In this document: positions 34,154 to 46,679 of the stretch, piece after piece
Layout of the letters: each line of letters opens with the position of its first letter
How positions within the stretch are numbered: position 1 is the stretch's first letter
Origin: Larix kaempferi
Taxonomy: Eukaryota > Streptophyta > Pinopsida > Pinales > Pinaceae
Direction: 5' to 3'
NCBI GenBank assembly: GCA_027924585.1
Contig: BSBM01000440.1
Location: 8,860,001-8,924,000, forward strand
DNA: 64,000 bases
Notes under the pieces: model-generated
Databases searched by the model: none
Told to the model about the DNA's origin: nothing
Seen by the model: the letters and a program-made list of their open reading frames with translations, nothing else
Program-made: the position numbers and the translations under genes

Positions 34154-35350
34154 CAGGTTAGTATTTGGCTTGTATTGATTAGAATGGAAATTGGGTTAAA
34201 GACCCAATGGATTTTTTTTTTCTTTTACATCCCAAACATGCTTTAACCATAAAGACTTTTAAGATGAGGTTACGAAGGTAATTTTTTTAAACTTTATATA
34301 TTAAAAAGTAATAAAATAATATATATTTAAACCCTTTAACATATAATATAAAATTCAAAACCTTTGAAACTAATAAAAGGTTTGTTCCATACCTATAAGC
34401 ATAACCATCTTTATAGGGAAGATGAAGACTTGGTTATGGAGAGAGAATGGGCTAGCATGAGAATGATTAGAAATAAATTATGAGAGTTTCATTGGATGGT
34501 AGGTTTGTAATTATGGAAAATTTAGGCAAAGCTGACACAATACGAATTCATAACATTTTTAGATGCAAACAAAGAGAACCAAGGCTAGAGATACACATTA
34601 CAAACTGACTGGGATATAAGTTTTGAGGCAATGGAAAATTGACCAAGTTGGCATGAACATTCGGGGCTTTTCCAAAAAATTCTAGTGGACATTCCAGAAA
34701 CAAAAATCGGGGTCCCTCTTTACATGCGCACTACCAGAATCTAAAAATTTTGACGGGGGAAGATATTGGTACCAACATCTAGCTCTGGCTAGGGATGGAA
34801 TCCTCCCTGCGAAGCTCCAAGAACATGATGACCCTGTTCCTTCTCCTTAAACCATTTCTGACATCTGCAACCTGTATATTAAACCTGCTCTGCAAACCAA
34901 GGCTGCTTTGCAAACCAATATTCTGTCTCCATTGGGTTGGATTCTTTATTCTCACCGATAACACATTGCAAACCAATATAAACTACAAACCAAGCTGCTC
35001 TATTGCAATTAATCCATACACTGTAAACATAAACCAATGCTTAAGAGATGAGCTTATTTATATAAAACTCTTATTCTGAACAATTAAATTTGTTTGCTCA
35101 TGTGTAAGTAAATTTCCAATACAACCAAGTGAGCATTTGACTGATAAAATGTACTTCTTGCATACAATTGTTCAAGAAATCCCAAAGAGGAAATAACACA
35201 TGTAGAAAAAAGTTTAGGGGCAGCTCAGACTTACAACTTCGAAGTTCTACCTCTAAAAAGGTAGAAACAAAAATCTTACCGTTGCATCTTGACTCCATGT
35301 AAATCACAACTGTATCTTGAAGAATGTGACATAACATAGACTGTTACAAG
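34154..35350. other. Intergenic DNA, no gene seen
   Basis: AT-rich to moderately mixed sequence. Open frames near 34.8-35.3 kb have no recognisable motif. Confidence 0.35.
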
Positions 35351-35593
35351 AAACACGACTGCTACCTCAACTGCATACAATGATCTATTCCAATGCCGAT
35401 ATTTTCCTTCTGCAATTCGAAAGATGAAACATGAAAGGTTTTCCAACAACTTCCATTATTATTTTCTGAAAATTGTTGATCCGTTTTTGCCAAAAAATAA
35501 GATATTGGAGGTTGGTCCAGTAATTTCTCCTCATTTTCAGTTATTGGAACTAATATAAACCCAACTGTCAACTATTTCATTTCCTTCACATGA

Positions 35594-36133
35594 TTATAAT
35601 CCATTGGTGCAAAATTCTATTTGAGTTGGTGTAAAAAATTGGTCCAAATCATCCAAATATACGTCATAAATGGGTTCACCTTCATTTTTCAAATCACCAT
35701 CCTCATAATCAGCTTCATGTTTACAATCAGAAAATTCTTCTATAGGATTATCTTGCAAATAAAAACTTTGACAAAAATTGGGAGCCATAAAATTTTGAAC
35801 ATCACTATAAACAAATAAAGCTTGTTGATTTTGAGTATCCATTGCAAGACGCTTTGAAGCAGCAAATTCCTTTGTGACAAAACAATCATCCGCTTTTGCA
35901 ATATAATCCTTATGACAATCCTTAGCATATTCAACATCATAAAAATCATTTTTAGAAGAAGAAAAACCCGATTTAGTGATCTTAGGATCTGGAAAATAAG
36001 AGGAATCAAAAGACAACATGTCAGTATTTTGAAGAATATGAGAGCTCAAGCCAAATTTCTGCTGCTGATAGTCTTGATCCCACTCTTTTGCATCCAAACC
36101 TGAACTTTTTGGTTCATAAGCTTCCTCTTGCAA
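35594..36133 (-). CDS. Acidic, Asp/Tyr-rich reading frame, unknown
   Basis: An uninterrupted minus-strand frame of 179 codons reads MQEEAYEPKSSGLDAKEWDQ and ends EPIYDVYLDDLDQFFTPTQ plus a short tail. The protein is strongly acidic and polar, with many Asp, Glu, Tyr, Phe and Gln residues and no membrane segment. Upstream, coding-like sequence continues (WEYFFIDMARSEVEDNL), but a stop intervenes near 36,170. After its stop, further open sequence runs to 35,362. The YDVYLDDLDQF tail resembles acidic linkers in plant retroelement polyproteins, but this is only an impression. It could equally be a host gene exon. Confidence 0.35.
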   Translation of the reverse strand: MQEEAYEPKSSGLDAKEWDQDYQQQKFGLSSHILQNTDMLSFDSSYFPDPKITKSGFSSSKNDFYDVEYAKDCHKDYIAKADDCFVTKEFAASKRLAMDTQNQQALFVYSDVQNFMAPNFCQSFYLQDNPIEEFSDCKHEADYEDGDLKNEGEPIYDVYLDDLDQFFTPTQIEFCTNGL

Positions 36134-36466
36134 ATCTTGATTCCAAATCCACTTCGAAAGTTTTCTGCAAGCTCAAAGGTTATCTTCAACCTCACTTCTA
36201 GCCATATCAATAAAAAAATATTCCCAACTATTTTTCCTCTTTTTTCCTCACTGCCACTAATGTGTCTCTTAACAACCAGTTGTAATATAGCATGAGATCT
36301 TGAAGACTCTTCATTGGCACCTGTTGATCCAGTGCTTTAGAACGCATTTCCTTTTCCAATATAATCCCTCACAACCTGAACATCCAAGACTTCAAATTAT
36401 TGGAAACCAACGATGCAATCCTGTTGCCATCCATCCTCCCTCATGCATAATTTTCTTGAAAATGTT

Positions 36467-36775
36467 TTAAATACAAATGAAATCAGATAAAGACAAATGT
36501 ATAGTCAAATGTAGAGGTGCAGATCCATTTAATAATTTTTTTGCAAGGTTGAACGAAAAAGCTAAATTTACAAGACCTGCAACTTGTGCGGGGATGCACC
36601 CATTGAGCCTGTTGTATGATAGGTCTAGGTCTAGTAAGTTCACACGTTTCCTTATATTTGCAAGTATATTACCCGATAATTGATTCTGGTTGAAGTATAA
36701 ATATCTTAGCCGCTAGAGGTGGCTAACAGAATCAATGATTCTTCCAGACATATTATTTTACCCATGCACACACTG
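36467..36775 (-). pseudogene. Leucine-rich-repeat receptor fragment
   Basis: The minus strand encodes about three plant-type extracellular LRR units of 23-24 residues. These are NNMSGRIIDSVSHL, then YLYFNQNQLSGNILANI, then LLDLDLSYNRLNGCIPAQVA, and a weaker VNLAFSFNLAKKLLNGSAP. The LxxLxLxxNxLxGxIP pattern is characteristic of LRR receptor-like kinases and proteins. A TAG stop follows VSHL and another stop lies upstream of NNMSG. The frame ends at 36,467 without a kinase. It is an isolated pseudogene fragment. Confidence 0.75.
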
Positions 36776-37100
36776 TAGTTTGTAGAACTCATAGTTTTAA
36801 TCTAACCCTATTTTGTAGTGTAAACCCTAGGTTGTAGTGTATACCCTCACTTGTAGAAACCCAAACATGTAGTCTAACCCCCAATTTTCATTCTAAACCC
36901 TTGCTTGTGTTCTAAACCCTAGAAACTTGAGTTTGTAGTCTAAACCGAAGTTTTGTTATAAACCTGAGGAACCATAGTTCTAATCTAACCCCTAGTTTGT
37001 ATTGTAAACCCCAGGTCGTAGTCTATACCCTCGTTTGTAGAAACCCTAGTTTGCAGTCTAAACGCTAGAAACCCTAGCAACCATAGTCTAAACCCTACTA
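36776..37100. repeat. Telomere-like degenerate array (TTTGTAGTCTAAACCCTAG type)
   Basis: About a dozen variants of a 20-22-bp unit, GTTTGTAGTCTAAACCCTAG, are each centred on AAACCCTAG or TAACCCTA. This resembles the plant telomere repeat CCCTAAA embedded in a longer unit. It is too degenerate to be a functional telomere. Confidence 0.6.
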
Positions 37101-37270
37101 CTTGCCATGCAAAATAACATTTGTTTCTATATTTGTTCAATTTTTCATATTCATAAAAAACTTGATAAATTGCACAAGCTTCATCATGGATTTGTTGTCT
37201 TTGTTTCTTGCTCTCACAAATTGCCTCTCCTACAACTTGCCAAGCAAAATAACATTTGTTTCTATATTTG
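37101..37270. repeat. Direct repeat of about 36 bp, spacing about 128 bp
   Basis: The sequence ACTTGCCATGCAAAATAACA with its continuation TTTGTTTCTATATTTGT occurs twice (about 37,101 and 37,228), with one substitution in the part read. Confidence 0.6.
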
Positions 37271-37499
37271 TGGGTATGTTATACTTGTACAATTGTTGAC
37301 TACATGTGGTTTTCTACTATTCACCTCATTAGGTTATCCATTAGAACAAATTGGACCAGTTAGTTAGTTTTGAGTGTCCCTTTTGAGTTAGTTAGTTTTT
37401 TCACGTTGTTGAAACTTAGCTCTAATGACAAAGGGGACTTGAGTACCTTCTTGAAATTTTAGTGTTTTTTACATAGAAAGGCAAAGCTTTGAAACCTTA

Positions 37500-38125
37500 T
37501 AGACCCTACAAACCCTAGTAACATAATCTAACCCTAGAAAAATAATATAGACCTAGAAACCAAATCTGACCTAGCATAGCAACCTCACCAACTAAGGCAC
37601 CCCTACAACACATATGCATCATTACAACGTTTTTTCATGAGTACAAGAAGCATTCAACATACTTTACAATAATATCAATATTAGCCTCATCATGTGCCCA
37701 AAAATCCCACTCATCACTTCTTCTTTACCTCTTCATCTTGATTTTTCTTTATTTTCATTTTCCCATTCACCAGTCTTCTATCAGCCTTTGTCTTCTACAT
37801 CACGAGTTGGTCTTTTTTATTTTATTTTATTTTAATTCTTCATGTCATAGGTCTAATAGTTCATAGTTAGAAAACCTTATTTTTCCCTAGGTGTCCCCTA
37901 GGTAAACCTAATCTAGCCCTAAAAAGCCATAAAAACCATAGAATCCTAATCTAACCCTAGAAAACCTATAAATTATTCCAGCCCTCGAGAAATCCTAATC
38001 TAGCCCTATAAACATAACATAGAAGCCTAAACACCTAACCTAGAAACCTAATCTATCCCTAGAAACATTAGAAACCTAATTTATCCCTAGAAACCCTAAA
38101 CCCTAGAAACCCTAGAAACATTGTA
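37500..38125. repeat. Second degenerate AAACCCTAG array
   Basis: Frequent CCTAGAAAC, AACCCTAG and CTAATCTAACCCTAG words are spread over about 600 bases and become tightest at 38,040-38,125, where AAACCCTAG is nearly tandem. With the array at 36.8-37.1 kb this marks a telomere-like simple-sequence zone just left of the satellite. Confidence 0.55.
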
Positions 38126-41062
38126 ATGCAAGAATTACATTGTCCCCTACTGAGCAAAACCCTAACCTTTGAAATCATTGTAGAATGTGGTTATCGAGCG
38201 TTGGACATATAGGAGGGTGGGGACCTGGGATTATTTTGATGTCATGATTCCAACCGTACTAATGGTTCATTGATCCGACACTTGGTCATCATTTTATGGC
38301 AAGTTGCAACTTACCTCCTTAAGCCCTTCAGGGACACTAAGTGAATTTATCCTTGGGGTGGAAAAAACATACAGAGAAACATAAATGTGTTTTGTAAACT
38401 ATTTCAAGTGTGTTCGATAGGGCCAATGTAAGAACACTTCCCATAGTCTCATGGTCAGGGGTTTCATGAATTTGACCCCCCAGTGAAAAAAATGCATTGG
38501 GCCTCACTGACCATAACCTTGTTTCTGAGATCGTAAAATACGACAACCTTGGGGCCATTGCGTTGGAGGGCGAGGGGTATCTTAGCTAAATCCCTATGTA
38601 CTTGGAACCTGGGTGATACACCAACTAACTTCCTTTTTTGCTTGACCCTAGTAGTTTTGTTCTCCGCACAAGAGCAAACAACCCCCAAATATGCAAACTC
38701 AGTCCACAAAAGAGCTCACAGCCTTAGGCAAGAGTACTTTTATTTTAAACCAAAATCTAAGGTAGAAGATGATGGGCAAGATGTAATGTGTTAGATGCAT
38801 AAGACATTTTGATCTTAGATATTTCTATGGGGGAGAGTTTTCAGAATTCATTGAATGAGTACTTATTTAATCATTTTATCTCCAACATTTTTTATTAATC
38901 TTCCTATCTTTACCACTCTTTTCTAAAAATCACAAGTCTACAAGAGCTGTGTCACTAAATTTTTCTGAAAATTTTGAAAAGATATGTAAAATTTAGATTT
39001 AGTATTTCACTGGATTTTGACCAAGGATGTGTTGTTAGCATAGTTACCAGATTTGGTCCTAGGCCTCACCACACCCGAATCGGATTCTTCAGAATCAGAT
39101 TCTCAGATTCTTCCAACTCGTTTTGACTAATCTAAAGCTGTTTACATAGGATAAATGTAGGATAATTAGGGTTAATTAGGTTTATGGTTCTGAATCCCCT
39201 ATTTCTAATATTGGGATGAGTGCCACACCCGTATCAGATTCTTCATCTGATTTCGATTGCACACACGGTTCATGTAACCTTCACTATTAGATTATAAACT
39301 ACATAATACTTTTCGTTTCCATGGAAAACTCTTGTAGAAATAGCAATCCCTTGAATAATAATATATAGGAATAAACATAAAATTTCATAAACATAGATGA
39401 TGACTAACTAGCATGTGCTAGTATTTAAGTAGATCATTAAAGTTCCGACACATATTCAGATATAAAATACTCCATTTAGTAGAACCAGTCCACCTAAAAA
39501 AGACCTTAAAGACATTAGAATAGATTATTTCTTGTATATTTTACAAAGATAAAGACAAGCACAATATCACTCTCCAATTGAATCAAAATATGTGATCCTA
39601 CAAGTTCTCTTAATAGAGAACCGTAGTGATGAATTCCATGAGATCTTTGAATATTTGAATGCTAGCATACATTAATGTAATTGGAATATGAAACAAGATT
39701 TTAGTATTTATCTATCATTCCATTCCCTTGTCGAGAGTGGAAACAATAATCTATACAAGCTGAAAAACCCCAGTTAGAAGTGAGTTTTTCTTCATAGAGT
39801 TTTCCAGCTAAACTAGCTGCAAACCTGTTTTTCTTTTGAATTTTACAAAGTGGTTATATAGAAGAAAATGTGCTATGGTTCTTCTATTCACCTTGGTTAA
39901 ACTGAAAAAATAGATTGTCCAACATGGCCAACACACTATCCATCACATTTCCAAGTCACGTCATCCACGCCAAACCCGACATAGCAGCACCTTGTCGAGC
40001 ATCCCATCCTACTTGACTAGACATTCCTGGCACTCCTAACTTGCATGTTAGTACACCATCTTAACCATCTCACAGTGCCACCCTTGAGTTGTTCATAAAG
40101 GCTACCAAATATGGGCTCATAGTGCATCCTTCACAAAGTCTTCTTGATGCATCCGTCGTCTTGGACAAGGATAAGGTATTGAAGCATTGCACGAAGTCTA
40201 TGGTACCTACATCCTCCCCCACTTAAATATATCGATATCCTCATCAATGAATCCCCATCGATACCTCTGATGAAATTAGTGTTGGTGAGTGAAGAGACAC
40301 TTATTTAATTTCCAAAATCAAGCAAGGCTCTAATACCATTTTTCATAGGGATATACTTTTCACTTCATTTGATCGTCCGATACCACTCAAGAAGACTAGT
40401 CACCGTGCGGCACCTATGTGACCTTATTATTTTGGCATAACCTTCAATCGCTCTTATCACTTAGATTATGTCAAACCAACATGTCATGATCAAACCCAAG
40501 CTAGGAACCATAGAGTGCATGGAATTCCATGTGCTTGTTTCACCATGGGCGATGCTACACCATCGCCATCCAAACATAGACAATGCAACACCATTGTCTC
40601 CCATGTTCCAACGACACTTGAATGAATAACTTACCAACATAAGAGTATGTGGAATCCCCTACACTCATCCTTGGTGAGGACCTTAATCTAATTCTAACAC
40701 CTTGGAGAAATGGGGATCCAGACCAAGGAATGACCATTGTTTGACTTTGTTACTAAAACTATTTGATTATGTGGGACTTATAGACTTCGAACCAATATTC
40801 ATCTCCCTGAATGAAATTTAGAGAGCCATACATTTATAGAGTTGGATTTATACTTCTAACACTCTTCACTTTATTCTCACCAATATCATGATGCACTGGG
40901 ATTTACAGAGCTGTGTATCAACATTCTCATGAAAAAAATGTTTTAGCTAAGAATTTCATGAGGAAAATGGTCATACAATTTTGGGCATTACTTAGTTCAA
41001 AGAAATTGATTTAATCAGCATGTCAAACATACACAAAGAATTCTACTCTTGGTGAATGCAGA
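38126..41062. other. Intergenic DNA with a retroelement-junction-like relic at 40.2-40.3 kb
   Basis: No gene is supported. At 40,211-40,226 TCCTCCCCCACTT follows GGTACCTACA, which read on the minus strand is a polypurine tract followed by an LTR-like TGTAGGTACC start. At about 40,331-40,342 GCTCTAATACCA is the reverse complement of a copia-type primer site with one change. The flanks show no matching LTRs. Confidence 0.3.
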
Positions 41063-44000
41063 CTACGGTGCCCATGCACTCGCTCGACACATTTTTCAAA
41101 GTCTTATCCCATCGTGCAGAAATTGCACTCTATGTCACTGAGCAAAACCCTAGTTTAGAAAACCGTTAAAATAAACACCTGTCGGTCCATGAAGCCACTA
41201 GTTAAGGTGTCCCGAATCCAATGGAATTGATAGTTTCTCCATCAGAGCCACGATTTTCAAGTTATGGTGAGTTTCATCTCGCTTCCCAAGGCCATTTAGG
41301 AACACCAGGAAAATTTCAACCGGGGGCATAAACATAAAACCGAGCACCGGAATTGAGTTATGTTGCCTCATGCATGTATGTTCAGGCAAGGGAGAGATGA
41401 ACACGATTCCTACACACTCACTTCCCACTTTTTTTGAAATTTTAGCCTATGGTGTAGAAATTGCACTACACGTCACTAAGCAAAACCCTATTTTAGAAAA
41501 CCATCAAAATAGACAATTTTCTGTCCATGAAGCCACTAGACAGGGGTGTCCCTAGGGGTAATCTAATGTCACAAATCCAATGGAACTTATGTTTTGTCCA
41601 TCGGAGCCATGGTTTTTGAGTTATTGTGAGTTTCGTCTCACTTCCCAAGGCCATTCAGGGAAACCATGAAAATTTCAACCGGGGTCATAAAAACCAAACC
41701 GAGCAATGAAATAGAGTTTCGTTGCCTCCTGCAAGTGTGTTTGGTCAAGGATGAGATGACTGTGATTACCACACACATACTCGACACAATTTTCAAAATC
41801 TTATCCTATCGTGCATAAATTGCATTGCACATCACTTAACAAAACCCTAGTTTAGAAAACCATCAAAATGGACAACTTTCAGTCCATGAAGCCAACAAAA
41901 AGGGGTGTCCCTAAAGATACTCATATGTCACGAATCCAACGAAACTAATAGTTTGTCGACCGGAGCCACAGTTTTTGGGTTATGGCGAGTTTCATCTCAC
42001 TTTCCAAGGCCATTCAGGGACACTAGGAAAATTTCAACCGGGAGCATAAAAACCAAACAAAGCAACAAAATTGAGTTTTGTTTCCTCCTCTAGGTGTGTT
42101 TGGGCAAGGGCGATATGACCACCATACCCACACACTCTACTACATTTTTCAAAATCTATGCTATGGTGCAGAAATTGCACTGCATTTAACTAAGCAAAAC
42201 CCTATTTTAGAAAACCATCAAAATAAACAACATTCAGTTCATGAAACCACTGGACAGGGGTGTCACTAGTGGTAATCATATGTCATGTATCCAACAGAAC
42301 TGATGTTTTTTCCATTGGAGCCTTGGTTTTCGAGTTATGGTGAGTTTCATCTCGCTTTCCAAGGCCATTCAGGGGCACCAAGAAAATATCAACCATGGAC
42401 ATAAAAATCAAACTGATCAATGAAATTGAGTTACGTTGCCTCATGCATGTCTATTTATGAAGTGGATATATGAATAGGATTCCCACACACTCACTCCCCA
42501 CATTTTTCAAAATCTTAGCCTATGGTGCAAAAAATGCATTGCATGCCACTAAGCAAAACTCTATTTTAGAAAACCATCAAAATAGACAACTTTAAGTCCA
42601 TGAAGCCACTCAACAGGGGTGTCGCTAGTGGTACTCGATTGTCACGAATCCAATGGAATTGACGGTTTGTCCATCAGAGCCACGATTTTCTAGTTATTGT
42701 GAGTTTCATCTCGCTTCCCAAGGCCATTCATGGACAACAAACAAATTTCAACCGGGGGCATAAAAACCAAAGCGAGCAACGAAATTGACTCCTGCAAGAG
42801 TGTTTGGGAAAGAATGGGATGATTGTGATTCCCACGCACTCACTCGACAAATTTTTCAAAATCTTAGCCTATCGTGCAAAAATTGCATTGCACATCACTT
42901 AGCAAAAACCTGGTTTAGAAAATCATCAAAATAGACATTTTTCGATCCATGAAGTCACTAGAAAGGGGTGCCCCTATTGGTAATTATATGTCAAGAATCC
43001 AACAGAACTGATGGTTTTTCCATCGGAGCCACGGTTTTCAAGTTATGGCGAGTTTCATTGTGCTTTCCAAGGCCATTCAGGGACACCAGGCAAATTTCAA
43101 CCGAGGGCATAAAAACCAAATAGAACAACATAATTGAGTTTTGTTACCTCCTACAAGTGTGTTTGGGAAAGGGTGAGACGACCGCCATATCCACACACTC
43201 GCTCCCCACATTTTTCAAAATCTTAGCCTATGGTGCAGAAATTGCACAGCATGTCACTAAGCAAAACCCTATTTTAGAAAACTGTCAAAATAGGCAATGT
43301 TAGATCAATGAAGCCACTAGATAGGGGTGTCCCTAGTGCTACTCGGATGTCACAAGTCTAATGAAACTAGAAATTTTTCCATTGGAGCCTCATTTTTCGA
43401 GTTATGACAAGTTTAATCTCACTTCCCAAGGCCACTTAGGGACACTAGGCAAATTTCAACCAGGGGCATAAAAATCAAACCAAGAAACGGAATTGAGTTC
43501 CGTTTCCTCATGCATGTGTGTTTAGGTAAGGTAAATATGAGCATGATTCCCACACATTTTCTCCCCACATTTTTAAAAATCTTAGCCTATGGTGCATAAA
43601 TTGCACTACACGTCACTAAGCAAAACCCTATTTTAGAAAATCGTCAAAATAGACAACTTTCGGTCCATGAAGCCACCAGAAAGGGGTGTCCCTAGCGGTA
43701 ATCAAATGTCACGAATCCAATGGAATGAACGATTTGTCCATTAGAGCCATGATTTTTGAATTATTGCGAGTTTCATCTTGCTTCCCAAGGCCATTTAGGG
43801 ACACTGGGAAAATTTCAACCGAGGGTACAAAAACAAAACCAAGCAACAAAATTGAGTTTCTTTGCCTCCTACAAGTGTGTTTGGACAAGGATGAGATGAA
43901 TACGATGCCCACGCACTCACTTGGCACAATTTTCAAAATCTTAGCCTATCGTGCAGAAATTGCATTGCACGTCACTTAGTAAAACCCTAGTTTAGAAAAC

Positions 44001-46655
44001 TATCAAAATATACAACCTTCGGTCCATGAAACCACCGGATAGGTGTGTCCCTAGTGGTACTCAAATGTCATGAATCCAACGGAACCGACAGTTTGTCCAC
44101 CGGAGCCATAGTTTTCCAGTTATGGCGAGTTTCATCTCGTTCCCAAGGTTAATCAAGGACACCAGACAAATTTCAACTGGGGTCATAAAAACCAAACCGA
44201 GCAACGAAATTGAGTTCCATTGCCTCTTATAGGTGTGTTTGGGTAAGGGAGAGATGACCACGAATCCCACATAGTTGTTTCCCACATTTTTCAAAATCTT
44301 ATCCTATGGTGTAGAATTTACATTGCATATCACTGAGCAAAACCCAATTTTAGAAAACCGTCAAAATAGACAATGTTCGGTCAATGAAGCCACCTGATAG
44401 GGGTATCCCTAGTGGTACATGGATGTCACGAATCCAAATAAATTGATGGTTTGTCCATTGGAGCCTCTATTTTTGAGGTATGGCGAGTTTCATCTCACTT
44501 CCCAAAGTTATTCAGGGAGACCAGACAAATTTCAACCCGGGGCATAAAAACCAAACCGAGCAACATAATTGAGTTCCATGGCCTCTTGAAAGTGTGTTTG
44601 GGAAAGGGCAACATGACTGTGATTCTCATGCACTCTCTCCCCACATTTTTCAAAATATTGGACTATAGTGCATAAATTGTAATGCACGTCACCGAGCAAG
44701 ACCCTAGTTTCGAAAACCGTCAAAATATACAATGTTTGGTCAATGAGGCCACTGAACAAGGGTGTTCCTAGCAATACTTGAGTGTCACAAATTCAACGAA
44801 TTTGATGGTTTGTCCATAGGAGCCTCGGTTTTCGAGTTATGGCGAGTTTCATCTCGCATCGCAAGGCCATTCAAGGACACTAGGTAGATTTCAACCAGGG
44901 GCATAAAAACCAAACCAAGCAACATAATTGAGTTCATTGCCTCCTACAATTGTGTTTGGGAAAGGGAGAGATGACTGCTATTCCCATGCACTTGCTTGAC
45001 ACACTTTTCAAAATATTATCCTATCGTGCATAAATTGTATTGCACGTCACTTAACAAAACCCTAGTTTAGAAAACCATTAAAATAGGAAAATTTTGGTCC
45101 ATGAAGCCACTTGACAAGGGTGTCCCTAGTGGTACTCAGATGTCACAAATCCATTGGTATCGATAGTTTGTCCATTGAAGCCATAGTTTTCGATTTATGG
45201 GGAGTTTCATCTCTCTTCCCAAGGCCATTTAAGGACACTAGGAAAATTTCAATCGGTGGCATAAAAACCAAACTGAGCAAGGTAATTGAGTTTTGTTTCC
45301 TCCTGCATGTGTGTTTGGGAAAGGGTGAGATGACTACGATTCCCATGCACTCGCTCGACACATTTTTCAAAATATTAGCCTATCGTGCAGAAACTACACT
45401 ACATGTCACTTAGAAAAACCCTAGTTTAGAAAACTGTCAAAATAAACAACTTTCGGTCCATGAAGCCACCTTACAAAGGTGTCCTAGAAGTAATCAGATG
45501 TCACTAATCCAATGGAACTGAAGGCGTGTCCATTAGATATAGGGTTTTTGGGTTATGGCGAGTTTCATCTCGCTTCCCAAGTTCATTCAAGGACATCGAA
45601 AAAATTTCAACTGGGGGCATAAAAACCAAACAGAGCAATGGAATTGAGTTCCGTTTCCTCCTGCAAGTGTGTTTGGGGAAGGAAAATATGACCGCAATGC
45701 CCATTCACTTGCTTGGAACATTTTTCAAAATCTTAGCCTATCATGTAGAAATTGCACTGCACGTCACTGAGCAAAATACTAGTTTAGAAAACCGTCAAAA
45801 TAGATAAATTTTGATCCATGAAGCCACTAGACATGTGTGTCCCTTGTGGTACTCAGATGTCACGAATACAATGTAACTGAGTGTTTGTCCATCATAGCCA
45901 CCGTTTTTGAGTTATGGTGAGTTTCATCTCGCTTCTTAAGGCCATTCAGGGACACCAGGAAAATTTCAACCGAGGGCATAAAAACCAAACTGAGCAACGA
46001 ATTTGAGTTCCATTTCCTCCTGCAGGTGTGTTTGGGAAAGGGAGAGATGACCGAAATTCCCACACATTCGATCCCTGCATTTTTCAAAATCTTAGCCTAT
46101 GGTGCAGAAATTGCACTGCACGTCATTGAGCAAAACCATAGTTTAGAAAACCATCAAAATAGACAACATTCGGTCCATGAAGCCACTAAAAATGGGTATC
46201 TCTATCGATAATCGGATGCCACGAATCCAACAAAACTAACTATTTGTCATTATGAACCTTGGTTTTGGAGTTATGGAGAGTTTCCTCTTGCTTCCCAAAG
46301 CCATTCAAGGACACTGGGAAAATTTCAACCGGGGGCATAAAAACCAAACTGAGCAACATAATTGAGTTATGTTACGTCCTGTAGCTGTATTTGGGAAATG
46401 GAGAGAGGACCACAATGCCCTCACACTCACTTGACACATTTAGAACATCTTATCCCATCATGCAAAAATTGCATTGCTCGTCTCTAATCAAAACCCTAGT
46501 GTAGAAAACCATCAAAATAAACAATGTTTGGTGCATGAAGTCACCAGACAGGGGTGTCCCTGTAGGTGCTCGAATGTCAAGAATCCATCAGAATTGGTGG
46601 TTTTCCCATCCAAGCCTCATTTTTTGATTTATTGCAAATTTTGACTTGCTTCCCA
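41063..46655. repeat. Satellite array, about 359-bp monomer, about 16 copies
   Basis: The landmark CCATGAAGCCACTAGACAGG recurs, with variation, at about 41,187, 41,524, 41,881, 42,237, 42,597, 42,946, 43,306, 43,664, 44,022, 44,381, 44,740, 45,099, 45,458, 45,817, 46,176 and 46,531. Most steps are 355-360 bp; the first and one other are shorter. Each monomer also holds GGTTTGTCCATCGGAGCC, GAGTTTCATCTCGCTTCCCA and GAGCAAAACCCTAGTTTAGA. Monomers look roughly 75-90% alike by eye. A 359-bp unit is not a multiple of three, so the 60-100-codon frames that recur on both strands are consequences of the repeat. The length is in the usual range of plant satellites (two nucleosomes). Pericentromeric or subtelomeric placement is possible but not shown. 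Confidence 0.9.
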
Positions 46656-46679
46656 ACTAACCAAACTCAATCACTATGG

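Noticed and set aside
41198-46211. Repeated 60-100-codon open frames on both strands of the satellite
   Set aside because: They recur with the monomer, lie on both strands, and the 359-bp period is not a multiple of three; they are by-products of the repeat.
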